Below are positions 37,205 to 51,353 of a stretch of 64,000 nt of DNA, one piece after another. The translations under genes were made by a program, and so were the position numbers. Numbering within the stretch: the stretch's first letter is position 1; each line of letters begins with the position of its first letter. Source of the stretch: Fistularia commersonii (Eukaryota; Chordata; Actinopteri; Syngnathiformes; Fistulariidae). The notes beneath the pieces were generated by a model that saw only the letters and a list, made by a program, of their open reading frames with translations, made no database searches and was not told the DNA's origin. The stretch lies in NCBI GenBank assembly GCA_037954325.1, contig JBBMNZ010000006.1:5238001-5302000 (forward strand), given 5' to 3'.

Positions 37205-40200
37205 TTGAACGAATTACTATATCTTTTGAACTTGTAGCTGGATTACACTGAATTTGAATCATATTGTGCAGAATCATGTCCTAAACAAGATATGTCAACA
37301 ACAGAAACCAGGTTGATTAAATTCAATAGTTATTTCCACTCCGAATCAAAAACGCTTCAACTCGGACAGATAAGCACTTTTTTGAACGAATGGCTATGTC
37401 TTTTGAACCTGTGGCTGGATTACACTGAATTTGACATATATTGTGCAGAATCATGTCCTAAACAACTTATTTCAACAGCAGAAACCAGCTTGATGAAATT
37501 CATTATTTATTTCCACTCCGAATCAATTATGCTTCAACCACGTGACATAAGCACTTTTTGAACGAATTACTATATCTTTTGAACTTGTAGCTGGATTACA
37601 CTGAATTTGAATCATATTGTGCAGAATCATGTCCTAAACAAGATATGTCAACAACAGAAACCAGGTTGATTAAATTCAATAGTTATTTCCACTCCGAATC
37701 AAAAACGCTTCAACTCGGACAGATAAGCACTTTTTTGAACGAATGGCTATGTCTTTTGAACCTGTGGCTGGATTACACTGAATTTGACATATATTGTGCA
37801 GAATCATGTCCTAAACAACATATTTCAACAGCAGAAATCAGCTTCAGGAAATTCATGAGTTATTTCCAATCTGTATCAAAAACGCTTCAACTCGGTGAGA
37901 TAAGCACTTTTTTGAACGAATGGCTATATCTTTTGAACCTGTGGCTGGATTACACTGAATTTGACATATATTGTGCAAAATCAAGTCCTGAACAACATAT
38001 TTCAACAGCAGAAACCAGCTTGATGAAATTCATTAGTTATTTCCACTCTTTATCAAAAACGCTTTAACTCGGTGAGATTAGCACTTCTTTGAACGAATGG
38101 CTATATCTATTGAACTTGTGGCTGGATTACACTGAATTTGACATATATTGTGCGGAATCATGTCCTGAACAAGATATCTCAACAACAGAAACCAGCTTGA
38201 TGAAATTCAATAGGTATTTCCACTCCGAATCAAAAATGCTTCAACTCGGAGAGATAAGCACTTTTGAACGAATGGCTATATCTTTTGAACCTGTGGCTGG
38301 ATTACACTGAATTTGACATATATTGTGCAAAATCTTGTCCTAAACAACATATTTCAACAGCCGAAACCAGTTTCATGAAATTCATTAGTTATTTCCACTC
38401 CGAATCAAAAACGCTTCAACTCGGACAGATAAGCACTTTTTTGAACGAATGGCAATATCTTTTGAACCTGTGGCTGGATTACACTGAATTTGACATATAT
38501 TGTGCAGAATCAAGTCCTAAACAACATATTTCAACAGCAGAAATCAGCTTCATGAAATTCATGAATTATTTCCAATCTGTATCAAAAACGCTTCAACTCG
38601 GTGAGATAAGCACTTTTTTGAACGAATGGCTATATCTTTTGAACCTGTGGCTGGATTACACTGAATTTGACATAAATTGTGCTGAATCAAGTCCTAAACA
38701 ACATATTTCAACAGCAGAAACCAGCTTGATGAAATTCATTAGTTATTTCCACTCTTTATCAAAAACGCTTTAACTCGGTGAGAGTAGCAGTTCATTGAAC
38801 GAATGGCTATATCTTTTGAACTTGTGGCTGGATTACACTGAATTTGAAATATATTGTGCAGAATCATGTCCTAAACAACTTATTTCAACAGCAGAAACCA
38901 GCTTGATGAAATTCATTAGTTATTTCCACTCCGAATCAATTATGCTTCAACCCAGTGACATAAGCACTTATTGAACGAATGGCTATATCTTTTGAACTTG
39001 TGGCTGGATTACACTGAATTTGACATATATTGTGCGGAATCATTTCCTGAACAAGATATGTCAACAACAGAAACCAGCTTGATGAAATTCAATAGGTATT
39101 TCAACTCCGAATCCAAAATGCTTCAACTCGGAGAGATAATCACTTTTGAACGAATGGCTATATCTTTTGAACCTGTGGCTGGATTACACTGAATTTGACA
39201 TATATTGTGCAGAATCTTGTCCTAAACAACATATTTCAACAGCCGAAACCAGTTTCATGAAATTCATTAGTTATTTCCACTCCGAATCAAAAACGCTTCA
39301 ACTCGGACAGATAAGCACTTTTTTGAACGAATGGCAATATCTTTAGAACCTGTGGCTGGATTACACTGAATTTGACATATATTGTGCAGAATCAAGTCCT
39401 TAACAACATATTTCAACAGCAGAAACCAGCTTGATGAAATTCATTAGTTATTTCCACTCTGTATTAAAAACGCTTTAACTCGGTGAGATTAGCAGTTCTT
39501 TGAACGAATGGCTATATCTTTTGAACTTGTGGCTGGATTACACTGAATTTGACATATAATGTGCAGAATCATTTCCTAAACAACATATTTCAACAGCAGA
39601 AATCAGCTTCATGAAATTCATGAGTTATTTCCAATCTGTATCAAAAACGCTTCAACTCGGTGAGATAAGCACTTTTTTGAATGAATGGCTATATCTTTTG
39701 AACCTGTGGCTGGATTACGCTGAATTTGACATATATTGTGCAGAATCAAGTCCTAAACAACATATTTCAACAACAAAAACCAGCTTGATGAAATTCATTA
39801 GTTATTTCCACTCCGAATCAATTATGCTTCAACCCAGTGACATAAGCACTTATTGAACGAATGGCTATATCTTTTGAACTTGTGGCTGGATTACAATGAA
39901 TTTGACATATATTGTGCAGAATCATGTCCTGAACAAGATATGTCAACAACAGAAACCAACTTGATGAAATTCAATAGTTATTTCCACTCCGAATCAAAAA
40001 CGCTTCAACTCGGACAGATAAGCACTTTTTTTAAAGAATGGCTATATCTTTTGAACCTGTGGCTGGATTACATTGAATTTGACATATATTGTGCAGAATC
40101 AAGTCCTAAACAACATATTTCAACATCAGAAACCAGGTTGATGAAATTCATAAGTTATTTCCAATCTTTATCAAAAACGCTTTAACTCGGTGAGATTAGC

Positions 40201-40559
40201 ACTTCTTTGAACGAATGGCAATATCTTTTGAACTTGTGGCTGGATTACACTGAATTTGAAATATATTGTGCAAAATCATGTCCTAAACAACTTATTTCAA
40301 CAACAGAAACCAGCTTGATGAAATTCATTAGTTATTTCCACTCTGTATCAAAAACGCTTTAACTCGGTGAGATTAGCACTTCTTTGAACGAATGGCTATA
40401 TCTTTTGAACTTCTGGCTGGATTACACTGAATTTGAAATATATTGTGCAGAATCATGTCCTAAACAACTTATTTCAACAGCAGAAACCAGCTTGATGAAA
40501 TTCAATATTTATTTCCACTCCGAATCAATTATGCTTCAACCCAGTGACATAAGCACTTT
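37205..40559. repeat. 19-monomer HOR variant, 3355 bp, copy D
   Basis: The first part (37205 to about 38500) holds the f dimer (37205, 37558) and monomers resembling 46.9-48.1 kb, for example GAAATCAGCTTCAGG and CTATATCTATTGAAC. From 38618 on it follows the 3001-bp HOR order, with the GGAATCATTTCCTG b monomer at 38971 and TTTAAAGAATGG at 40030. The monomer at 38441 joins a GGCAATATC front to a CAGCTTCATG back half, marking the switch point. Confidence 0.87.
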
Positions 40560-42921
40560 TTGAACGAATTACTATATCTTTTGAACTTGTGGCTGGATTA
40601 CACTGAATTTGACATACATTGTGCGGAATCATGTCCTGAACAAGATATGTCAACAACAGAAACCAGCTTGATGAAATTCAATAGGTATTTCCACTCCGAA
40701 TCAAAAATGCTTCAACTCGGAGAGATAAGCACTTTTGAACGAATGGCTATATCTTTTGAACCTGTGGCTGGATTACACTGAATTTGACATATATTGTGCA
40801 GAATCTTGTCCTAAACAACATATTTCAACAGCCGAAACCAGTTTCATGAAATTCATTAGTTATTTCCACTCCGAATCAAAAACGCTTCCACTCGGACAGA
40901 TAAGCACTTTTTTGAATGAATGGCAATATCTTTTGAACCTGTGGCTGGATTACACTGAATTTGACATATATTGCGCAGAATCAAGTCCTAAAAAACATAT
41001 TTCAACAGCAGAAACCAGCTTGATGAACTTCATTAGTTATTTCCACTCTGTATCAAAAACGCTTTAACTCGGTGAGATTAGCACTTCTTTGAACGAATGG
41101 CTATATCTTTTGAATTTCTGGCTGGATTACACTGAATTTGACATATATTGTGCAGAATCATGTCCTAAACAACTTATTTCAACAGCAGAAACCAGCTTGA
41201 TGATATTCATTAGTTATTTCCACTCCGAATCAATTATGCTTCAACCCAGTGACATAAGCACTTTTTGAACGAATTACTATATCTTTTGAACTTGTAGCTG
41301 GATTACACTGAATTTGAATCATATTGTGCAGAATTATGTCCTAAACAAGATATGTCAACAACAGAAACCAGCTTGATTAAATTCATTAGTTATTTCCACT
41401 CCGAATCAAAAACGCTTCAACTCGGACAGATAAGCACTTTTCTGAACGAATGGCTATGTCTTTTGAACCTGTGGCTGGATTACACTGAATTTGACATATA
41501 TTGTGCAGAATCAAGTCCTAAACAACATATTTCAACAGCAGAAATCAGCTTCATGAAATTCATGAATTATTTCCAATCTGTATCAAAAACGCTTCAACTC
41601 GGTGAGATAAGCACTTTTTTGAACGAATGGCTATATCTTTTGAACCTGTGGCTGGATTACACTGAATTTGACATAAATTGTGCTGAATCAAGTCCTAAAC
41701 AACATATTTCAACAGCAGAAACCAGCTTGATGAAATTCATTAGTTATTTCCACTCTTTATCAAAAACGCTTTAACTCGGTGAGAGTAGCAGTTCATTGAA
41801 CGAATGGCTATATCTTTTGAACTTGTGGCTGGATTACACTGAATTTGAAATATATTGTGCAGAATCATGTCCTAAACAACTTATTTCAACAGCAGAAACC
41901 AGCTTGATGAAATTCATTAGTTATTTCCACTCCGAATCAATTATGCTTCAACCCAGTGACATAAGCACTTATTGAACGAATGGCTATATCTTTTGAACTT
42001 GTGGCTGGATTACACTGAATTTGACATATATTGTGCGGAATCATTTCCTGAACAAGATATGTCAACAACAGAAACCAGCTTGATGAAATTCAATAGGTAT
42101 TTCAACTCCGAATCCAAAATGCTTCAACTCGGAGAGATAATCACTTTTGAACGAATGGCTATATCTTTTGAACCTGTGGCTGGATTACACTGAATTTGAC
42201 ATATATTGTGCAGAATCTTGTCCTAAACAACATATTTCAACAGCCGAAACCAGTTTCATGAAATTCATTAGTTATTTCCACTCCGAATCAAAAACGCTTC
42301 AACTCGGACAGATAAGCACTTTTTTGAACGAATGGCAATATCTTTAGAACCTGTGGCTGGATTACACTGAATTTGACATATATTGTGCAGAATCAAGTCC
42401 TTAACAACATATTTCAACAGCAGAAACCAGCTTGATGAAATTCATTAGTTATTTCCACTCTGTATTAAAAACGCTTTAACTCGGTGAGATTAGCAGTTCT
42501 TTGAACGAATGGCTATATCTTTTGAACTTGTGGCTGGATTACACTGAATTTGACATATAATGTGCAGAATCATTTCCTAAACAACATATTTCAACAGCAG
42601 AAATCAGCTTCATGAAATTCATGAGTTATTTCCAATCTGTATCAAAAACGCTTCAACTCGGTGAGATAAGCACTTTTTTGAATGAATGGCTATATCTTTT
42701 GAACCTGTGGCTGGATTACGCTGAATTTGACATATATTGTGCAGAATCAAGTCCTAAACAACAAATTTCAACAACAAAAACCAGCTTGATGAAATTCATT
42801 AGTTATTTCCACTCCGAATCAATTATGCTTCAACCCAGTGACATAAGCACTTATTGAACGAATGGCTATATCTTTTGAACTTGTGGCTGGATTACAATGA
42901 ATTTGACATATATTGTGCAGA
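40560..42921. repeat. 17-mer HOR copy E, truncated at 13 and a part monomers
   Basis: Starts with the f/b chimera (with GACATACATTG) and follows copy A order through 42854. At about 42922 the HOR sequence (GAATCATGTCCTGAAC) is replaced by GAATTATGTCCTAAAC and a different series, so the last four monomers of the unit are missing. Confidence 0.87.
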
Positions 42922-44111
42922 ATTATGTCCTAAACAAGATATGTCAACAACAGAAACCAGCTTGATTAAATTCAATAGTTATTTCCACTCCGAATCAAAA
43001 ACGCTTCAACTCGCACATATAAGCACTTTTTTGAAAGAATGGCTATATCTTTTGAGCCTGTGGCTGGATTACACTGAATTTGACATATATCGTGCAGAAT
43101 CAAGTCCTAAACAACATATTTCAACAGCAGAAACCAGCTTGATGAAATTCAATAGGTATTTCCACTCCGAATCAAAAATGCTTAAACTCGGACAGATAAG
43201 CACTTTTTTGAACGAATGGCTATATCTTTTGAACCTGTGGCTGGATTACACTGAATTTGACATATATTGTGCAAAATCTTGTCCTAAACAACATATTTCA
43301 ACAGCCGAAACCAGTTTCATGAAATTCATTAGTTATTTCCACTCCGAATCAAAAACGCTTCAAATCGGACAGATAAGCACTTTTTTGAACGAATGGCAAT
43401 ATCTTTTGAACCTGTGGCTGGATTACACTGAATTTGACATATATTGTGCAGAATCAAGTCCTAAAAAACATATTTCAACAGCAGAAACCAGCTTGATGAA
43501 TTTCATTAGTTATTTCCACTCGTATCAAAAATGCTTTAACTCGGTGAGATTAGCACTTCTTTGAACGAATGGCTATATCTTTTGAACTTCTGGCTGGATT
43601 ACACTGAATTTGACATATATTGTGCAGAATCATGTCCTAAACAACTTATTTCAACAGCAGAAACCAGCTTGATGAAATTCATTATTTATTTCCACTCTGA
43701 ATCAATTATGCTTCAACCCAGTGACATAAGCACTTTTTGAACGAATTACTATATCTTTTGAACTTGTAGCTGGATTACACTGATTTTGAATCATATTGTA
43801 CAGAATCATGTCCTAAACAAGATATGTCAACAACAGAAACCAGCTTGATTAAATTCAATAGTTATTTCCACTCCGAATCAAAAACGCTTCAACTCGGTGA
43901 GATAAGCACTTTTTTAAATGAATGGCTATATCTTTTGAACCTGTGGCTGGATTACACTGAATTAGACATATATTGTGCTGAATCTTGTCCTAAACAACAT
44001 ATTTCAACAGCCAAAACCAGTTTCATGAAATTCATTAGTTATTTCCACTCCGAATCAAAAATGCTTTAACTCGGTGAGATTAGCACTTCTTTGAACGAAT
44101 GGCTATATCTT
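42922..44111. repeat. Connector of about seven monomers before the 7.2-kb duplication
   Basis: Monomers start at 42854, 43031, 43208, 43385, 43561, 43737 (f) and 43914. The content resembles 24311-25372 (TATCGTGCAG, CTTAAACTCGGAC, CTTCAAATCGG). A missing base in CACTCGTATC near 43520 makes one monomer 176 bp. The longest open frame of the window (236 codons, 42854-43564) runs through four monomers here, starts at TTG, and ends just after this deletion. Confidence 0.82.
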
Positions 44112-47100
44112 TTGAACTTGTGGCTGGATTACACTGAATTTGACATATATTGTGCGGAATCATGTCCTGAACAAGATATGTCAACAACAGAAACCAGCTT
44201 GATGAAATTCAATAGGTATTTCCAATCCGAATCAAAAATGCTTCAACTCGGAGAGATAAGCACTTTTGAACGAATGGCTATATATTTTAAACCTGTGGCT
44301 GGATTACACTGAATTTGACATATATTGTGCAGAATCTTGTCCTAAACAACATATTTCAACAGCCGACACCAGTTTCATGAAATTCATTAGTTATTTCCAC
44401 TCCGAATCAAAAACGCTTCAACTCGGACAGATAAGCACTTTTTTGAACGAATGGCAATATCTTTTGAACCTGTAGCTGGATTACACTGAATTTGACATAT
44501 ATTGTGCAGAATCTTGTCCTAAACAACATATTTCAACAGCCGAAACCAGTTTCATGAACATCATTAGTTATTTCCACTCCGAATCAAAAACGCTTCAACT
44601 CGGACAGATAAGCACTTTTTTGAACGAATGGTAATATCTTTTGAACCTGTGGCTGGATTACACTGAATTTGACATATATTGTGCAGAATCAAGTCCTAAA
44701 CAACATATTTCAACAGCAGAAACCAGCTTGATGAAATTCATTAGTTATTTCCACTCTGTATCAAAAACGCTTTAACTCGGTGAGATTAGCAGTTCTTTGA
44801 ACGAATGGCTATATCTTTTGAACTTCTGGCTGGATTACACTGAATTTGACATATATTGTGCAGAATCATGTCCTAAACAACATATTTCAACAGCAGAAAT
44901 CAGCTTCTTGAAATTAATGAGTTATTTCCAATCTGTATCAAAAACGCCTCAACTCGGTGATATTAGCACTTCTTTGAACGAATGGCTATATCTTTTGAAC
45001 TTCTGGCTGGATTACACTGAATTTGACATATATTGTGCAGAATCATGTCCTAAACAACTTATTTCAACAGCAGAAACCAGCTTGATGAAATTCATTATTT
45101 ATTTCCACTCCGAATCAATTATGCTTCAACCCAGTGACATAAGCACTTTTTGAACGAATTACTATATCTTTTGAACTTGTAGCTGGATTACACTGAATTT
45201 GAATCATATTGTACAGAATCATGTCCTAAACAAGATATGTCAACAACAGAAACCAGCTTGATTAAATTCAATAGTTATTTCCACTCCGAATCAAAAACGC
45301 TTCAACTCGGTGAGATAAGCACTTTTTTGAATGAATGGCTATATCTTTTGAACCTGTGGCTGGATTACACTGAATTTGACATATATTGTGCTGAATCTTG
45401 TCCTAAACAACATATTTCAACAGCCAAAACCAGTTTCATGAAATTCATTAGTTATTTCCACTCCGAATCAAAAATGCTTTAACTCGGTGAGATTAGCACT
45501 TCTTTGAACGAATGGCTATATCTTTTGAACTTGTGGCTGGATTACACTGAATTTGAAATATATTGTGCAGAATCATGTCCTAAACAACTTATTTCAACAG
45601 CAGAAACCAGCTTGATGAAATTCATTCGTTATTTCCACTCCGAATCAATTATGCTTCAACCCAGTGACATAAGCACTTATTGAACGAATGGCTATATCTT
45701 TTGAACTTGTGGCTGGATTACACTGAATTTGACATATATTGTGCGGAATCATTTCCTGAACAAGATATGTCAACAACAGAAACCAGCTTGATGAAATTCA
45801 ATAGGTATTTCAACTCCGAATCCAAAATGCTTCAACTCGGAGAGATAAGCACTTTTGAACAAATGGCTATATCTTTTGAACCTGTGGCTGGATTACACTG
45901 AATTTGACATATATTGTGCAGAATCTTGTCCTAAACAACATATTTCAACAGCAGAAACCAGCTTGATGAAATTCATTAGTTATTTCCACTCTGTATTAAA
46001 AACGCTTTAACTCGGTTAGATTAGCAGTTCTTTGAACGAATGGCTATATCTTTTGAACTTGTGGCTGGATTACACTGAATTTGACATATAATGTGCAGAA
46101 TCATTTCCTAAACAACATATTTCAACAGCAGAAATCAGCTTCATGAAATTCATGAGTTATTTCCAATCTGTATCAAAAACGCTTCAACTCGGTGAGATAA
46201 GCACTTTTTTGAATGAATGGCTATATCTTTTGAACTTGTGGCTGGATTACAATGAATTTGACATATATTGTGCAGAATCATGTCCTGAACAAGATATGTC
46301 AACAACAGAAACCAACTTGATGAAATTCAATAGTTATTTCCACTCCGAATCAAAAACGCTTCAACTCGGACAGATAAGCACTTTTTTTAAAGAATGGCTA
46401 TATCTTTTGAACCTGTGGCTGGATTACATTGAATTTGACATATATTGTGCAGAATCAAGTCCTAAACAACATATTTCAACATCAGAAACCAGGTTGATGA
46501 AATTCATAAGTTATTTCCAATCTTTATCAAAAACGCTTTAACTCGGTGAGATTAGCACTTCTTTGAACGAATGGCTATATCTTTTGAACTTGTGGCTGGA
46601 TTACACTGAATTTGAAATATATTGTGCAAAATCATGTCCTAAACAACTTATTTCAACAACAGAAACCAGCTTGATGAAATTCATTAGTTATTTCCACTCT
46701 GTATCAAAAACGCTTTAACACGGTGAGATTAGCACTTCTTTGAACGAATGGCAATATCTTTTGAACTTCTGGCTGGATTACACTGAATTTGAAATATATT
46801 GTGCAGAATCATGTCCTAAACAACTTATTTCAACAGCAGAAACCAGCTTGATGAAATTCATTATTTATTTCCACTCCGAATCAATTATGCTTCAACCCAG
46901 TGACATAAGCACTTTTTGAACGAATTACTATATCTTTTGAACTTGTAGCTGGATTACACTGAATTTGAATCATATTGTGCAGAATCATGTCCTAAACAAG
47001 ATATGTCAACAACAGAAACCAGGTTGATTAAATTCAATAGTTATTTCCACTCCGAATCAAAAACGCTTCAACTCGGACAGATAAGCACTTTTTTGAACGA

Positions 47101-50100
47101 ATGGCTATGTCTTTTGAACCTGTGGCTGGATTACACTGAATTTGACATATATTGTGCAGAATCATGTCCTAAACAACTTATTTCAACAGCAGAAACCAGC
47201 TTGATGAAATTCATTATTTATTTCCACTCCGAATCAATTATGCTTCAACCCAGTGACATAAGCACTTTTTGAACGAATTACTATATCTTTTGAACTTGTA
47301 GCTGGATTACACTGAATTTGAATCATATTGTGCAGAATCATGTCCTAAACAAGATATGTCAACAACAGAAACCAGGTTGATTAAATTCAATAGTTATTTC
47401 CACTCCGAATCAAAAACGCTTCAACTCGGACAGATAAGCACTTTTTTGAACGAATGGCTATGTCTTTTGAACCTGTGGCTGGATTAGACTGAATTTGACA
47501 TATATTGTGCAGAATCATGTCCTAAACAACATATTTCAACAGCAGAAATCAGCTTCAGGAAATTCATGAGTTATTTCCAATCTGTATCAAAAACGCTTCA
47601 ACTCGGTGAGATAAGCACTTTTTTGAACAAATGGCTATATCTTTTGAACCTGTGGCTGGATTACACTGAATTTGACATATATTGTGCAGAATCAAGTCCT
47701 AAACAACATATTTCAACAGCAGAAACCAGCTTGATGAAATTCATTAGTTATTTCCACTCTTTATCAAAAACGCTTTAACTCGGTGAGATTAGCACTTCTT
47801 TGAACGAATGGCTATATCTATTGAACTTGTGGCTGGATTACACTGAATTTGACATATATTGTGCGGAATCATGTCCTGAACAAGATATGTCAACAACAGA
47901 AACCAGCTTGATGAAATTCAATAGGTATTTCCACTCCGAATCAAAAATGCTTCAACTCGGAGAGATAAGCACTTTTGAACGAATGGCTATATCTTTTGAA
48001 CCTGTGGCTGGATTACACTGAATTTGACATATATTGTGCAGAATCTTGTCCTAAACAACATATTTCAACAGCCGAAACCAGTTTCATGAAATTCATTAGT
48101 TATTTCCACTCCGAATCAAAAACGCTTCAACTCGGACAGATAAGCACTTTTTTGAACGAATGGCTATGTCTTTTGAACCTGTGGCTGGATTAGACTGAAT
48201 TTGACATATATTGTGCAGAATCATGTCCTAAACAACATATTTCAACAGCAGAAATCAGCTTCAGGAAATTCATGAGTTATTTCCAATCTGTATCAAAAAC
48301 GCTTCAACTCGGTGAGATAAGCACTTTTTTGAACGAATGGCTATATCTTTTGAACCTGTGGCTGGATTACACTGAATTTGACATATATTGTGCAGAATCA
48401 AGTCCTAAACAACATATTTCAACAGCAGAAACCAGCTTGATGAAATTCATTAGTTATTTCCACTCTTTATCAAAAACGCTTTAACTCGGTGAAATTAGCA
48501 CTTCTTTGAACGAATGGCTATATCTATTGAACTTGTGGCTGGATTACACTGAATTTGACATATATTGTGCGGAATCATGTCCTGAACAAGATATTTCAAC
48601 AGCAGAAATCAGCTTCATGAAATTCATGAGTTATTTCCAATCTGTATCAAGAACGCCTCAACTCGGTGAGATAAGCACTTTTTTGAATGAATGGCTATAT
48701 CTTTTGAACCTGTGGCTGGATTACACTGAATTTGACATATATTGTGCAGAATCATGTCCTAAACAACTTATTTCAACAGCAGAAATCAGCTTGATGAAAT
48801 TCATTAGTTACTTTCACTCCGAATCAATTATGCTTCAACCGAGTGACATAAGCACTTATTGAACGAATGGCTATATCTTTTGAACTTGTGGCTGGATTAC
48901 ACTGAATTTGACATATATTGTGCAGAATCATGTCCTGAACAAGATATGTCAACAACAGAAACCAGCTTGATGAAATTCATTAGTTATTTCCACTCCGAAT
49001 CAAAAACGCTTCAACTCGGAGAGATAAGCACTTTTTTGAACGAATGGCTATATCTTTTGAACCTGTGGCTGGATTGCACTGAATTTGACATATATTGTGC
49101 AAAATCTTGTCCTAAACAACATATTTCAACAGCCGAAACCAGTTTCATGAAATTCATTAGTTATTTCCACTCCGAATCAAAAACGCTTCAACTCGGAGAG
49201 ATAAGCACTTTTTTGAACGAATGGCAATATCTTTTGAACCTGTGGCTGGATTACACTGAATTTGACATATATTGTGCAGAATCAAGTCCTAAAAAACATA
49301 TTTCAACAGCAGAAACCAGCTTGATGAAATTCATTAGTTATTTCCACTCTGTATCAAAAACGCTTTAACTCGGTGAGATTAGCACTTCTTTGAACGAATG
49401 GCTATATCTTTTGAACTTCTGGCTGGATTACACTGAATTTGACATATATTGTGCAGAATCATGTCCTAAACAACTTATTTCAACAGCAGAAACCAGCTGG
49501 ATGAAATTCATTAGTTATTTCCACTCCGAATCAATTATGCTTCAACCACGTGACATAAGCACTTTTTGAACGAATTGCTATATCTTTTGAACGTGTAGCT
49601 GGATTACACTGAATTTGAATCATATTGTGCAGAATTATGTCCTAAACAAGATATGTCAACAACAGAAACCAGCTTGATTAAATTCAATAGTTATTTCCAC
49701 TCCGAATCAAAAACGCTTCAACTCGGACAGATAAGCACTTTTTTGAACGAATGGCTATATCTTTTGAACCTGTGGCTGGATTACACTGAATTTGAAATAT
49801 ATTGTGCAAAATCTTGTCCTAAACAACATATTTCAACAGCCGAAACCAGTTTCATGAAATTCATTAGTTATTTCCACTCCGAATCAAAAACGCTTCAACT
49901 CGGACAGATAAGCACTTTTTTGAACGAATGGCAATATCTTTTGAACCTGTGGCTGGATTACACTGAATTTACCATATATTGTGCAGAATCAAGTCCTAAA
50001 AAACATATTTCAACAGCAGAAACCACCTTGATGAAATCATTAGTTATTTCCACTCTGTATCAAAAATGCTTTAACTCGGTAAGATTAGCACTTCTTTGAA

Positions 50101-51236
50101 CGAATGGCTATATCTTTTGAACTTCTGGCTGGATTACACTGAATTTGAAATATATTGTGCAGAATCATGTCCTAAACAACTTATTTCAACAGCAGAAACC
50201 AGCTTGATGAAATCCATTAGTTATTTCCTCTCCGAATCAATTATGCTTCAACCCAGTGACATAAGCACTTTTTGAACGAATTGCTATATCTTTTGAACGT
50301 GTAGCTGGACTACACTGAATTTGAATCATATTGTGCAGAATTATGTCCGAAACAAGATATGTCAACAACAGAAACCAGCTTGATTAAATTCAATAGTTAT
50401 TTCCACTCCGAATCAAAAACGCTTAAACTCGGACATATAAGCACTTTTTTGAAAGAATGGCTATATCTTTTGAACCTGTGGCTGGATTACACTGAATTTG
50501 ACATATATTGTACAGAATCAAGTCCTAAACAACATATTTCAACAGCAGAAACCAGCTTGATGAAATTCATTAGTTATTTCCACTCTTTATCAAAAACGCT
50601 TTAACTCGGTGAGATTAGCAGTTCTTTGAACGAATGGCTATATCTTTTGAACTTGTGGCTGGATTACACTGAATTTGAAATATATTGTGCAGAATCATGT
50701 CCTAAACAACTTATTTCAACAGCAGAAACCAGCTTGATGAAATTCATTACTTATTTCCTCTCCGAATCAATTATGCTTCAACCCAGTGACATGAGCACTT
50801 ATTGAACGAATGGCTATATCTTTTGAACTTGTGGCTGGATTACACTGAATTTGACATATATTGTGCGGAATCATGTCCTGAACAAGATATGTCAACAACA
50901 GAAACCAGCTTGATGAAATTCAATAGGTATTTCCACTCCGAATCAAAAATGCTTAAACTCGGACAGATAAGCACTTTTTTGAACGAATGGCTATATCTTT
51001 TGAACCTGTGGCTGGAGTACACTGAATTTGACATATATTGTGCAAAATCTTGTCCTAAACAACATATTTCAACAGCCGAAACCAGTTTCATGAAATTCAT
51101 TAGTTATTTCCACTCCGAATCAAAAACGCTTCAAATCGGACAGATAAGCACTTTTTTGAACGAATGGCAATATCTTTTGAACCTGTGGCTGGATTACACT
51201 GAATTTGACATATATTGTGCAGAATCAAGTCCTAAA
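44112..51236. repeat. 7.2-kb tandem duplication, copy 1
   Basis: About 41 monomers, repeated at +7242 bp. The left edge is set by T at 44111 against A at 53353-7242+5242, i.e. position 51353; the right edge by C at 51237 against A at 58479. Inside are the GGAATCATTTCCTG b monomer (45680), f monomers at 45150, 46916, 47269, 49566 and 50272, two monomer fusions (45855, 46209) relative to the 17-mer HOR, and a missing T near 50037. I saw two substitutions against copy 2: 46717 A against 53959 C, and 50532 A against 57774 T. Confidence 0.92.
47446..48857. repeat. Two four-mers at 706-bp spacing inside copy 1
   Basis: Monomers 47446, 47623, 47800, 47975 are followed by 48152, 48329, 48506, 48683. 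Both copies have TGGATTAGACTG (47487 and 48193 areas) and CAGCTTCAGGAAATTC. The second diverges from about 48590, where GATATTTCAACAGC replaces GATATGTCAACAAC. The same pair lies at 54688-56099 in copy 2. Confidence 0.85.
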
Positions 51237-51353
51237 CAACATATTTCAACAGCAGAAACCAGCTTGATGAAATTCATTAGTTATTTCCACTCTTTATCAA
51301 AAACGCTTTAACTCGGTGAGATTAGCACTTCTTTGAACGAATGGCTATATCTA
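51237..51353. repeat. 117-bp patch between the 7.2-kb copies
   Basis: This piece does not match the end of copy 2 (58479-58595) or the sequence before copy 1 (43995-44111). It has CACTCTTTATCAAAAACGC and CTATATCTATTG, matching monomers such as those ending at 47799 and 48505. It spans the back half of the 51156 monomer and the first bases of the 51333 monomer. Confidence 0.8.

Noticed and set aside
42854..43564. 236-codon open frame as a protein-coding gene; also 25199-25882 and 24221-24820
   Set aside because: These frames start at TTG, are made only of satellite monomers, and end wherever a class stop or a 175/176-bp linker occurs. No promoter, intron or unique coding sequence is visible.
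50840..51100. 86-codon minus-strand frame, with an identical one at 58082-58342
   Set aside because: It is the reverse complement of ordinary monomers. The two are identical only because they lie in the two 7.2-kb copies.
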